64,000 nt of DNA from Boswellia sacra (lineage: Eukaryota > Streptophyta > Magnoliopsida > Sapindales > Burseraceae), in NCBI GenBank assembly GCA_013180625.2, contig SNVD02011435.1, positions 46,287 through 110,286 on the forward strand, written 5' to 3'. The notes beneath the pieces are model-generated. The model saw only the letters and a program-made list of their open reading frames with translations. It did no database searches and was not told where the DNA came from. Numbering within the stretch: position 1 is the stretch's first letter; each line of letters begins with the position of its first letter. A program made the position numbers and the translations under genes. This document shows positions 48,392 through 59,660 of this stretch, piece by piece.

Positions 48392-51300
48392 ATGAAAATT
48401 TGGTCACGAACATCTAGTGGTAGACTTGTTAGAAAAACATCATCTTCCTTAGAAAACATGGCCAACAATCATGAGGAAATATTCACGGATGAAGGGGACA
48501 ACCGTTCGCAACAAAATGATCAAAACCAACGAAGAACCCTCAAAGACTACATGAATCCGGTAAGGACTAGTGCACCATCTTGTGTAGTTTCTCCTCCAGA
48601 TTCAATCCATTTCAATTTCAAACCAAGTTTTGTTCGACTTCTACCCACTTTTCATGGCCTTGACATGGAGAACCCATATTCGCACTTGAAACTCTTTGAA
48701 GAGGTATGTAGCTCCTACACTGACCCAAATTGTAGCATAAACACCATTAGATTAAAGCTTTTTCCTTTTTCTTTAAAAGATAAAGCTAGAACATGGCTAC
48801 AAAATTTGAGGTCGAATTCCATCAGTTCATGGGATGAGATGAAACAACAATTTTTGAAAAAATTTTTTCCTACCCATAGAACAAATTCTCTTAAAAGACA
48901 AATTTCTGATTTCTCTCAAAAACAAGGGGAAACCCTTTACCAATGTTGGGATAGGTATAAGAACTACTTAATACCTGTCCTCACCATGGGTTTGAAACTT
49001 GGAGAATAGTTGCACACTTCTATGAAGGGTTAACACCTCAAGATAGGCAACTAGTAGAATTAATGTGTAATGGAGAATTTAAAGAAAAAGACCCTGAGGA
49101 AGCACTTGACTTCCTAGATTCCTTGGCAGAAAAGGCACAAAATTGGGACACTGCTGGCACCTATGAGGTACCAGCAAGGCCCCAACCTCGACATCCAATA
49201 GAGGCATTTACAACCTTAGGGAAGACCATGACCTTCAAGCCAAATTTGCATCCCTAGCTAGAAAAGTCGAGGCTTTAGAGATGAAAAAGAGTGGTCAATT
49301 GAAATCTATTCAAGAAAATGTCTGTAACATTTGTGATGACAATGACCATTCTACTGATGATTGCCCAACTTTGCCTGCCTTTAGGGAATGTCTCCATGAA
49401 GAAGCCAATGCCTTGAACACTTTCAAAAGGCCAAATCACAATCCATATTCACAACCTACAATCCTGGTTGGAGAAATCATCCAAATTTTAGCTGGAAAAA
49501 TGACAATCATGCACAATCTTCACAAGTCCCTTTTCAAACACGACAAAATTTTCAAAATTCTCATGATCATGCATATGCTCCTCCTCCTAGGAATGACCTT
49601 CAAGAAACATTGCATTCATTCATTACAAAGCAAGAGACTTTCAATAGCAAACTGCTCAAACAGTTAGCAAATTTGTCAGAAACTCTTGCAAAATTTGCAT
49701 CTACATTTAGCATCCAAGAGAAGGAAAATTTCCTTCTCAAACATTGCAAAACCCCAAAGATCAATCTAACTCAAATGTAGGGAGTTCAAATAACCATTAT
49801 TTTGACCAAGCTAAGTCAGTCATGACCCTTCGCAATGGTAAGGTTGTTGAAAAACATATTCCTAACCCTCGTGAGAAAGAAGAAGAATCGATCTCTAAAG
49901 GGCAGGAAGAGGTTGCCAAACCAACACCTAGCGAAGAGGAAACCAATCCTCATCTGTGCCTCCATTTCCTCAAGCATTAGCCACACAAAAGAAGCCAACT
50001 CACAATTCTGAAATCTTTGAAATTTTCAAACAGGTAAAGGTCAACATTCCCTTGCTTGATGTGATCAAACAGGTACCTTCTTATGCAAAATTTTTGAAAG
50101 ACTTATGCACTGTGAAAAGAAAACTGAATGTGAAAAAGAAGGCATTTCTAGCTGAGCAAGTAAGTGCTATTCTTCAAAATAATAATACAGTGAAATACAA
50201 GGATCCAAGTTATCCTACAATTTCATGTGTTATTGGAGAGCATAAAATTGAACAAGCTTTACTTGATCTTGGTGCTAGTGTGAATTTGCTTCCATATTTG
50301 GTTTTTCAGAAACTCAATTTAGGTGAGTTAAAACTGACTTCTGTGACTCTTTTGCTTGCTGATAGATCAATTAAAGTACAAGAGGAGTAGTAGAAGATGT
50401 GTTAGTTCAAGTCGATAAATTCATTTACCCAGTGGATTTTATTGTCTTGGACACACAACCAGTGGAAGTATGTAATTCTATTCCTGTCATTTTAGGGCGT
50501 CCATTTCTAGCTACCTCTAATGCTTTGATTAATTGCAGGAATGGAGTCATGAAGCTATCGTTTTGGAACATGACATTGGAACTTAATGTTTTCAATATGT
50601 GCAAACAACCACATGAAGAAGAAGATGAAATTGAGGAGGCTAATATGATCGAATCTATTATGGAAGGTCACATCCAAAAAGGGAGTTCTTCTGACCCTTT
50701 GAAAACTTGTCTAGTGAATTCATTAGAATCAAGCATGGAACTAGAGTCTGATCTTTCTGATATATGTTCTTTATTGGATTGTGCACAGGTGATGGAAAAA
50801 GGCTCAAAATCAAGATTTGAAGAATTGGGGCAAATGAATGAAAGCAAGGAAAATGAAGCTCCCAAGTTAGAATTGAAGCCCTTGCCTGAAGGACTGAAAT
50901 ATGCATATCTTGGGGAGTGATGAACACTTAAATATGCATGTTTAATAAGAGTTTAGTTCATCATATTGCATTAATAGTGTCATTAAATTCCTCAACTTAA
51001 GCATATTTGTAGCATTTGCATCTTTGGAATTAATTCCTCTTAATTTTGGTTTTGTTACAGGTTCGGTAAAATGGGCATAACTCTCTATTTATAGATCAGA
51101 ATGGTGCAATTCTTAATGTTTTGGAAAGCTGATTCAATTGTCTACAAGATTGCATTTCACAAGCATCATCAAATTCGAGCTCTTAGTAGACCAAAATTGG
51201 GCTTGAAGTGAACCCATCTACAGTCTCGGCCCAGTCTGACCAGGCCTCAGTATTTGGACCGTATCTCTCAAAATACGTATCCAAATTGTGCAAATCAATA

Positions 51301-54195
51301 TGTTCTAGAAATCTGAGAGAAATATCTACAACTTTTATGAAGACATATGCATATCTTGAGAAAAATCAGACATATCCGGTGGTAATTTCTTCATCACTCA
51401 CATGCGAGCAACAAGGTAAGTTGATAGAAGTGCTTAAAAGGCATAAAAATGCAATTGGGTGGACTTTAAAAGATATAAAAGGCATTAACCCTTTAATTTA
51501 CACACATAGAATACATTTAGAGGAAAATGCCAAAACATCTCAACAACCTCAAAGGAGATTAAATCCACACATGAAAGAGGTCATTAGGGCTGAAGTTCTT
51601 AAACTACTTGATGTGGGAATTATCTATCATATTTCTGATAGTAAGTGGGTAAGCTCTACACAAGTAGTACCTAAGAAATCTGGCATTACAGTAGTTAAAA
51701 ATGAAAAGGGTGAATTATTGCCAACTCGTGTCTCATCTAGTTGGAGGATGTGCATTGATTATAGAAAATTAAATGCTGTCACTAGAAAAGACCATTTTTC
51801 CTTACCCTTTCTTGACCAAATTCTTGAAAGAGTAGCAGGAAACCCCTACTACTGCTTTCTTGATGGATACTCAGGCTACTATCAAATCCCTATTGCACTT
51901 GAAGACCAAGAAAAGACCACATTCACGTGCCCCTTTGGCACTTTTGCATTTAGGAGAATGCCTTTTGGACTTTGTAATGCCCTAGCCACTTTTCAAAGAT
52001 GCATGTTAAGCATTTTCAGTGACATGGTTGAGCATTGTTTAGAACTTTTCATGGATGATTTAACTGTCTTTGGAAACTCTTTTGATAATTGTCTTGAAAA
52101 TTTAGAAAAAGTCCTAAAAGGGTGTGTAGAAAAAGGTCTTATTTTGAATTGGGAAAAATGTCATTATATGGTCACTTCAGGAATTGTTTTAGGTCATGTG
52201 GTGTCTTCTAAAGGAATTGAAGTGGATAAAGCAAAAGTAGAATTAATTTCCCATTTGCCTCCACCAAAAACAGTTAAAGAGGTCCGTTCATTCTTAGGGC
52301 ATGCTAGATTTTATAGGAGGTTCATAAGAAATTTTAGTGCTATATCTAAACCTCTTTGTAACCTTTTAATAAAAGATACTTCCTTTGAATGGACCCAAGA
52401 ATGTCAAAATGCCTTTGATACATTAATTGGGCTTTTAACAACTGCTCCAATTATGCAATCTCCTGATTGGTCCTTGCCTTTTGAACTGATGTGTGATGCA
52501 AGTTACTATGCCGTTGGTGCTGTCTTAGGACAAAGAAAAGAAGGTAAGCCTTATGTCATATACTATGCAAGTAGGACTTTAAATGATGTGCAAATGAATT
52601 ACACAACAACTGAAAAAGAACTACTTGCAGTAGTATTTGCCTTGGACAAATTTCGTTCTTATTTAATTAGTTCTCCCACAATTGTTTACACTGACCATGC
52701 AGCTGTGAGATATTTAATGTCTAAACAGGATGCAAAACCTAGATTGATACGGTGGATCTTATTGCTCCAAGAATTCAACATCACAATAAAGGATAAGAAA
52801 AGAGCCGAAAATGTCGTTGCTGATCATCTTTCAAGGCTAACGACAGAGACATTAATTGAAACTTCACCTATCAATGATTCTTTTCCTGATGAGTTTTTAT
52901 TTTCTGTTGCTACTATACCTTGGTTTGCTAATATTATAAATTTTCTTGCGACAGGGAAAATGCCACCTCATTGGAATGCTCAAGACAAAAGATAATTTTT
53001 AACCGAGGTGAAAAATTTTTACTGGGATGACCCATATCTGTTCAAATATTGTCCAGACCAAATAATGAGAAGATGCATACCCGACAATGAGGTAAGTAAT
53101 GTCATTAACTTTTGTCATTCTGAAGCATGTGGAGGACATTTTTCATCTAGAAAAATAGCTGCTAAGATCTTACAATGTGGATTTTATTGGCCCACCTTAT
53201 TTAAAGATGCACATGCATTTTGCAAAACATGTGAAAATTGTCAAAAATTGGGATCCATTTCAAAAAGAAACATGATACCTTTGAATCCCATTCTTGTTGT
53301 TGAAATCTTTGATTGTTGGGGTATTGATTTTATGGGACCCTTTCTACCGTCATTTGGTTTTGTGTATATCCTTGTTGCAGTAGAATATGTTTCAAAATAG
53401 GTCGAGGCAACTCCATGTCGAAACAATGACCACAAAATAGTTGTCAAATTCTTGAAAGAGAATATCTTGAGTAGATTTGGAATTCCTCGAGCCATTATTA
53501 GTGATGGGGGTACGCATTTTTGTAATAAACCATTTGAAACCTTAATGAAGAAATATGGAATAACCCATAAAATTTCTACACCTTATCACCCACAAACAAG
53601 TGGACAAGTTGAATTAGCTAATAGGGAGATAAAACAGATCTTAGAAAAAACGGTTAACCCAAATCGTAAAGATTGGTCTTTAAGACTTAGTGATGCACTT
53701 TGGGCTTACCGAACTGCTTTCAAAACATCATTGGGAATGTCTCCTTATAGATTAGTTTATGGAAAACCTTGTCACTTGCCAGTGGAAATTGAACATAAAG
53801 CTTATTGGGCCATTAAAACATTTAACACAAACTTGAATGATTCTTGCAAGTTACGAAAACTCCAACTGAGTGAACTTGAAGAAATCAGGAATGAGGCTTA
53901 TGAAAATTCTAAAATCTACAAAGAAAAACTGAAGGTTTTTCATGACAAATTTATTGTTAGAAAATCTTTTGAACCTTCACAAAAAGTTCTTTTGTATGAT
54001 TCAAGATTGCATTTGTTTCCTGGTAAACTTCGATCTCGTTGAGCTGGGCCTTTTATTGTTAAAAATGTTTTCCCTCATGGAGCAGTTGAAATTGAGAACC
54101 CAAAGAATGGTAATGTGTTTAAAGTTAATGGACAACGGTTAAAACCATTCTTTGAAAATTTTTGCCCAAAACGAAGAGTCCATTGCTTTAATCGA
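48392..54195 (+). pseudogene. Element 2 gag-pol (Athila-like), interrupted
   Basis: Gag starts MKIWSRTSSGRLVRK (48392). A 1-nt loss ends the first frame at 49009. The zinc knuckle CNICDDNDHSTDDC is at about 49330, and the protease site LDLGASVNLLP at about 50263. The pol frame is cut by the LTR fragment at 50918-51346. RT (FMDDLTVFG, about 52048), RNase H (MCDASYYAVGAV, about 52490, with Tyr for the Asp seen in element 1), an HHCC finger (53085-53245) and the DDE integrase core ([24 protein letters not shown]) follow in one frame. That frame has three isolated stops at 52993, 53398 and 54040, and a frameshift in the last ~20 codons. Two of the stops are Trp-to-stop transitions. Confidence 0.9.
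50918..51346 (+). repeat. Truncated LTR fragment inserted in pol
   Basis: 429 bp equal to the first part of the family LTR, starting exactly at its TGATGAACAC terminus and stopping at ...GAAGACAT. The 14-bp sequence ATATGCATATCTTG occurs on both sides (50899-50912 and 51345-51358) but only once in element 1. It separates the protease side of pol from RT. Confidence 0.9.
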
Positions 54196-54327
54196 TCCTT
54201 TTTAAGGATTGATTTTTCCCGGTCAAGTGGCGGATACGGTACTCCGTGACATTTAAGGTCGGTTTTTCAGTTCCCTAAAAACTGTTGCTCACCTTGCATC
54301 CATTTTCTTCTCTCTTATTTTCTTTAC

Positions 54328-54876
54328 ATGGATACCATTCTCTCAAAATTGCACAAACATTTTCCCTCTCTTCCTCAAAATGATTTGCTTAAAATTTATA
54401 AAGCTCATGCAGAAAGACTAAGGTTGTTGATGCGTAAGGGTATTCCTGCTGATTTAAGATGGTTAATTGAAGCCAAGGTTCGATTCTCATGTGAGTTTTC
54501 AGATAATCTTGTTTCCCATATGCCAGGTTTGGGAAAAAGCTCTTATGCCAAAAAGCGAAGAGCGAAAAGGTTACAAGTTTGTCCCAGATGTGCAAGATGG
54601 ACTTGTAACTAGCGTTGCCGCTCCTTGGGATATTTGTCTAACAATCAAGAGGATAAACTACAGTTCATCAAGAATGGACTGAGTAAGGAGTCTTTGGATG
54701 ATATCCAAACGACTCTTGAGACACATTCTTGTGGACTTGTGCAGCGTGAAATTTTTAATTTGTGGACACAATTCCGAGATGAGCAGGAACACTATAGTCT
54801 TGGGAATCTAACTCAAAACGACCCTGTTTGCCAGTTTATAAGAAAACTAGATGGGAAGCATATCCCCAACTCATAG
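54328..54876 (+). pseudogene. ORF-X, accessory ORF of unknown function (element 2, one internal stop)
   Basis: A frame of 182 codons starts MDTILSKLHKHFPSL and ends LDGKHIPNS, open throughout except for a TAG at codon 95, where element 1 has CAG (Gln). It has a basic nuclear-localisation-like stretch KKRRAKR (75-81) followed at once by a Cys cluster (C85, C88, C93, C97), suggesting a small zinc-binding, nucleic-acid-binding fold. The rest is helical and polar, with no signal peptide or membrane helix, so it is not env-like. It lies between integrase and LOG and is 318 bp from the LOG start. I do not recognise the family. Confidence 0.7.
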
Positions 54877-55136
54877 AAGGTGTTTAAGCCGTTTCTGGAC
54901 GTAAAACCAGAGGAAGATGTGAGCCACAGTCACAACTACTTGTACATGTGCATGCGTGCCATCATTTTTGAATTTTAATGCCTCATAGCTGTCATTTTTG
55001 AATTTGCATCTTTTGTTTGACTTATGGTGTCCTATTTTATCGTCTTTTTTTGAATTTCTATGCATAATTGTCAAAATTTTCAACAAGCAACCGAGCTACC
55101 TATTTAGATGTCATCATTAGTATACGTTTTTGCACT

Positions 55137-55149
55137 CCATAAATACCCC
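55137..55149 (+). promoter_or_regulatory. TATA-like box upstream of the captured LOG (element 2)
   Basis: CCATAAATACCCC lies about 50 nt upstream of the LOG ATG. Element 1 has the better match CTATAAATACC at the same place. It suggests a private promoter for LOG inside the element. Confidence 0.5.
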
Positions 55150-55194
55150 ATCTCTTATTCTCTTCTTCACACATAGTTAGAGAGTTACATAGAC

Positions 55195-55843
55195 ATGGAG
55201 GGAACTTCAAAACGTCGAATCCAAAGGATATGTGTAGTCTGTGGATCTCGACCAGGTAAAAGTGAAGAGTTCGTAGAAGTAGCGAATTATCTTGGTAGGC
55301 TACTGGCTGAAAGAAAGATTCATGTGGTTTATGGGGGAGGTAGCCTCGGGTTAATGGGTTGTGTGTCAACAGCTGCACATGTAGGGGGTACTCAAGTTTT
55401 AGGAGTTATTCCTAAAGCTTTGGCTGTAGAAAGTTGTTGGAAAAACGGTTGGGAAGGAGTTACAGGTCTCCTCTATGCATGAACGCATGGCACATATGCT
55501 CATCAATTCAGATGCCTTTATTGCTTTACCAGGTGGCTTTGGCACTCTTGAAGAAATTTTTCAAATTGCCTCTTGGGCCCAACTGAATCTCCATCAAAAA
55601 CCCATAGGTTTGTTGAATGTTAACAATTTCTTTGATCCTTTAATAAGTTTTGTTGATGCAGCTGTAGAACAAAATTTTATCCCTCATTGGGCGAGAAAGA
55701 TCCTTGTTTCTGCCACTTCTGCTGGTGAGTTACTTGACAAATTACAAGAAGTTGAGTATGAACCTGACCCAGCTAGTACTCAAATTAATTGGGCAGGAGG
55801 GCAAAACAAAAAGTGCAAATTGGATCTGAATCTCCGTTTGTAA
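55195..55843 (+). pseudogene. LOG: Captured LOG cytokinin-activating enzyme, 2-nt frameshift
   Basis: Starts MEGTSKRRIQRICVVCGSRP and carries YGGGSLGLMG (46-55). After codon 79 two bases are missing relative to element 1, which shifts the frame into a stop. The remainder is open from 55475 and contains MHERMAHM (Arg98 in family numbering) and the full PGGFGTLEE motif (113-121) with the catalytic-type Glu121, then WAQLNLHQKPIGLLNV as in plant LOG proteins. The end is LDLNLRL, an LxLxL pattern. It is 649 nt against 651 expected for 216 aa plus stop, which is normal LOG size. There are no introns. The break differs from the one in element 1. In plants LOG acts in the cytosol and nucleus to release free cytokinin. 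Confidence 0.92.
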
Positions 55844-57190
55844 TTTTTTTGTCCTTTATTTTATTTTATTTTTAGCATTTATTTTATGAGTCTTTCAGGT
55901 CATCTCTCTTGAATAACAGAAGCTTCAGGTAATGTCTCCTATACTTTATCTCTCTACATTTAAACATTGAGGACAATGTTTCATTTGGTTGGGGAGGAGG
56001 GGGGGGAAGGATAGTAGACATAAGTGTGCCTTGAATTTTCTTTTTCTTTAAAAAAAAAAAAAGAAGCGAGTTAGTAAGTAGATTCAGAGTGCGGTGTAAG
56101 GAGTTCAAATCCTCTTGAGACGCATTCTGGGTCAGGAATGGCAGAGTATGGAGGACCAGTTTGAACTCTTGAAACCCATTCTAACCAATTTGTTATTTTA
56201 TTTTGATCTTGTGAACTCATTTTAGCTAACTTGATATTATTTAGTCTTGATTTTTGAATTTTATAACAAGGAGGTCTTATTCATTTCACTTTGAATTATT
56301 CAAATCTATGAACTCTCACAACCTTATCATTAAAAAAAAAAAAATTGTGTGCTTATGTACTCATTAAGCAAGTATTCATGAACCTTTCTTTACACACACA
56401 CACATACCTTGATGCATGATTATGGGTGGCAAAATGAAATGGTGTAATATTTGAGTTCTTTTGTTTTGTTTAGGATAACAACACAAAGGAAGGGGAAAGT
56501 TAAAAAAAAAAAAAAAAAAGCAAAAAAAGAAAAGAAAGAAAAAAGAAGAAAAAATAGCAATTGTGGATAAAGTTTGGTCTCGTAGCCTCCTTAATTCGAG
56601 CAATTAAGCCCGAGGGGTGCCTTAACACCTAATACCCTAAGACCAACTGGTTTGGGAGCTATTGGCCCAAAGCTCGCTACATGGATTAAGGAGAAAGCTT
56701 AATGGGATTGAACATTGCACTATCCATAAGTTTCTAAGCAAAAATAAAGCATCAGCAACCCGAGTCGTTAAGCTCGAAGAGGTGTCTTAACACCTAATGC
56801 CCTAAGGCCAACTGGTCTGGGAGCCATTAGCCTAAGGCTCGCTACATGGGTTAAAGATGCATTCTTTCAAAAAAAAAAAACACATATATATATAAAATAA
56901 ATGAATGCCCCCTACCTAAAGTTGTTAGCCTTAACAAATATTATAACCGATATGGCTTCTTTCTAATAAGCCCCATAGTCATGTGTTAAATGAGCACAAA
57001 AAGGAGGTTTATTGATATCTTGACTGAAGGGTACATGAGTCATAAAAAAAAAATAATAATAATAATTGGTTGAGAGTTTGTTTAGTTGGATAAAATCAAG
57101 GAAAGTGCAATAATGACCACCTTGGATGTAAAATTCTATAAATCACTTCTAAATAATAACGCTTTAATTGCTAGGGACTAGCAATAAGCT
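55844..57190 (+). other. Element 2 non-coding tail between LOG and the polypurine tract
   Basis: About 1.35 kb without a credible ORF. It has two ~95-bp direct repeats (about 56596-56690 and 56761-56856, period 165 bp), each with CCAACTGG and GCTCGCTACATGG, the same layout as in element 1. It also has A-rich runs near 56050, 56330 and 56503-56556, and a G-rich stretch near 55990. It probably serves in packaging, termination or expression of the LOG transcript; this is inference. Confidence 0.7.
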
Positions 57191-57202
57191 AGTTGGGGGG
57201 TG
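57191..57202 (+). other. Element 2 polypurine tract
   Basis: AGTTGGGGGGTG lies immediately before the 3' LTR TGATAAACAC. Confidence 0.9.
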
Positions 57203-58769
57203 TGATAAACACTTAAATACGCATGTTTAATAAGAGTTTAATTCATCATATTGTATTAATAGTGTCATTAAATTCCTCAACTTAAGCATATTTGTAGCAT
57301 TTGCATCTTCGGAATTAATTCCTCTTAATTTTGGTTTTGTTATAGGTTCGGTAAAATAGACATAACTCTCTATTTATAGATCAGAATGGTGCAATTCTTA
57401 ATATTTTGGAAAGCTGATTCAATTGTCTACAAGATTGCATTTTACAAGCATAATCAAATTCGGGCTTTTATGGGACGAAAATTGGGCTTGAAGTGAACCC
57501 ATCTACAGTCTCGGCCCAGTCTGACCAGGCCTCAATATTTGGACCGTATCTCTCAAAATACATATCCAAATTGTACAAATCAATATGTTCTAGAAAGATG
57601 AGAGAAATATCTACAACTTTCATGAAGACATGTGATTAAAATTCACAACATTTCGATGTCGAAATTGAAGGTCAAACTCGGTGCCTAATGATCCCAATTG
57701 TCAAAGATATTTACAACTAATATTTGACAATTATGCCCTTGTAATTTGACAAGTTTGCCCCTGGATGTATCTATAAATAGAGGTGCCTTGTGACCTATTA
57801 GGGCATCTTGGCCTTGGCTGAAACATTTTGGCTTTGGCTAGGATCTTGTGTTGTGTTTTGTGTGTTTATGTTATTAACGAATTTTATATTACTAAGTAAC
57901 TTTTCCAAAAAAAAAATGAATTTTCTTTTTCTTGCATTTTATTTTCTTTCTATTATAATGTTCTTCTAATTTCTCTTTTGCTAAGGTGAAAGGGTGAAAC
58001 CCTTGATATGAGAATAAGGATTCTATAACCCTTAATATGTGCTTAATAATCTTAATCTTATAATGTTTATTCAATATGATTTATATTTAATTTCTTAATC
58101 AATCTTGACACCACTCGTAAAGTGGAGGTCTTGATCCATTGTCGACAATCCTTGGCACATCAAATGCTTGGATCCTTTCTAGATGATGTATGGTTCTTCC
58201 TTACCGACACGAATCTAGTTAGGAACCTTGATTTGTTGTAGACATATGGTGATTGGCACATTGGATGCTTGAACCCATTTACAAGAAATGGTATAAATAT
58301 TGGTAATGAAACAAATATAATTCATATAACTAAAATGAGTTAATTATCCTTATTTGAAATATCAAGGGCGGATCCCCTAACCTTAGCCTTCATTGTTATT
58401 GTGTTAATTCCTCTTGTATTTTAATTATTCTATTGTTTATGAACTTTTTATTTTATTTACTATGGTAGGTTCTACCACCTTATGAAATTGTTCTTTAATT
58501 TACTATGGTTGGTTATACCACCTATTTCCATGGATGGTTTTACCTCCTCTTGCTTTTTGTTTTATATTTGAATGGTCGGTAATACCGCCTACCATCTTAC
58601 ATATTTATTGATATTATCTTGTCATTTCTTTGAATTATTCACACCATATTTGCTTATCTTATAATTTGTAACGCTAAAATTCCCTTCCTCGTGGATCGAC
58701 CTCGGACTCACCGGGTTTATTACTTCGACACTCCTATACTTGGGAGACAATCCTTTTTCGGATGTGTCA
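57203..58769 (+). repeat. Element 2 3' LTR
   Basis: 1567 bp, TGATAAACAC...GGATGTGTCA, with a TATA box at 57771-57780. It is 39 bp longer than the 5' LTR because of a small insertion at about 57883-57922 bounded by a repeated TGAATTTT-like word. It carries the hairpin module at about 58430-58605. Confidence 0.94.
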
Positions 58770-58774
58770 TAAGA

Positions 58775-59660
58775 CCTAATCAAAGTAACATGATATGCAA
58801 GCTGTCTGGATAAGGCAGTTCAGTCTCAATGAGACACTATAGAATTTGCATGATGTGCAAGTCGTCTAGATCAGGTAGTTCAGTCTCGATGAAACACAAT
58901 GGAAGCGGCACAATGTGCAAGTTGCCTAGATCAAACAGTTCAGCCTCGATTAGACCTAATAGAAGTAACAGGATGTCAAGTCTCCTAGATCAAGCAGTTT
59001 AGTCTCGATAAGGCCCGATAGAAGTAACACAATATGCAAGTCACCTAGATTTGGTAATTCAGCCTCGATAAGACCCCATGGAAGCAGGATGATATGCAAG
59101 TCGCTGAGATCAAGTAGTTCAGTCGAGACCCGATAGAAGCAGCATGATGTACAAGTTGCCTGGATCAGGCAGTTAAGTCTCAATGAGACACAATAGAAGC
59201 GACACGATATGCAAGTCATCTGGATAAGGCAGTTCAGTCTTGATGAGACCTAATAGAAGCAACATAATGTACAAGTCACCTGGATTTGGTAATTCAATCT
59301 CGATAAGACCTGATAGAAGCAGCACAATGTGCAAGCCACTTGGCTCAGGCTCCTCAATTAAGCACGATATGCAAGTCACATGGATCAGGCTTCTCAGTTC
59401 AGCATAATGTGACAACTGCCTACTTTAGACTCTTCAGTTTAGCACAACATGTAAGTTGCCTGGATCAGGCTTTTCAATTCAGCATGATGTGTAACTTACC
59501 TAGATCAGGCTCCCAAGTCAACACAATGTGCATATTGCATAGATCATATAGCTAAGTCTCAATGAGACTTCTCTCAAGCAATATGATGTGCAAAGGTAGC
59601 TCCATCTCGATGAGACCTAATGATCGCCTGAAGCAACACGATGTGTTAAACACATGGATA
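58775..59660 (+). repeat. ~60-bp minisatellite array of element 3
   Basis: About 13-14 degenerate units with the consensus words GATGTGCAAGTC, CCTGGATCAGGCAGTTCAGT and CTCGATGAGACC. Units start near 58798, 58858, 58918, 58977, 59037, 59097, 59152, 59212, 59271 and 59332; from 59332 they become shorter (~40-60 bp). A further unit lies on the far side of element 2 at 46610-46723, so element 2 inserted into the array. Confidence 0.88.

Larger units (their letters stand above)
46729..58769 (+). mobile_element. Element 2: Athila-like Ty3/gypsy retrotransposon carrying a LOG gene
   Basis: The element is complete and 12,041 bp long, flanked by the perfect 5-bp duplication TAAGA (46724-46728 and 58770-58774), with TG...CA LTRs of 1528 and 1567 bp. 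The order is 5' LTR, tRNA-Asp PBS, gag, protease, [inserted LTR fragment], RT, RNase H, integrase, ORF-X, LOG, non-coding tail, polypurine tract, 3' LTR. It has the same architecture and close sequence identity to element 1, which lies inverted 17.5 kb away. Its LTRs differ by roughly 3-5 percent by eye. It sits in a minisatellite of element 3. Confidence 0.95.

Noticed and set aside
51208..51360. N-terminal extension MNPSTVSAQ... of the element 2 pol frame
   Set aside because: These codons come from the inserted LTR fragment, not from pol.
58775..59660. CRISPR-like array
   Set aside because: Units of ~60 bp are degenerate and adjacent, with no constant repeat or unique spacers, and the setting is a plant retroelement.
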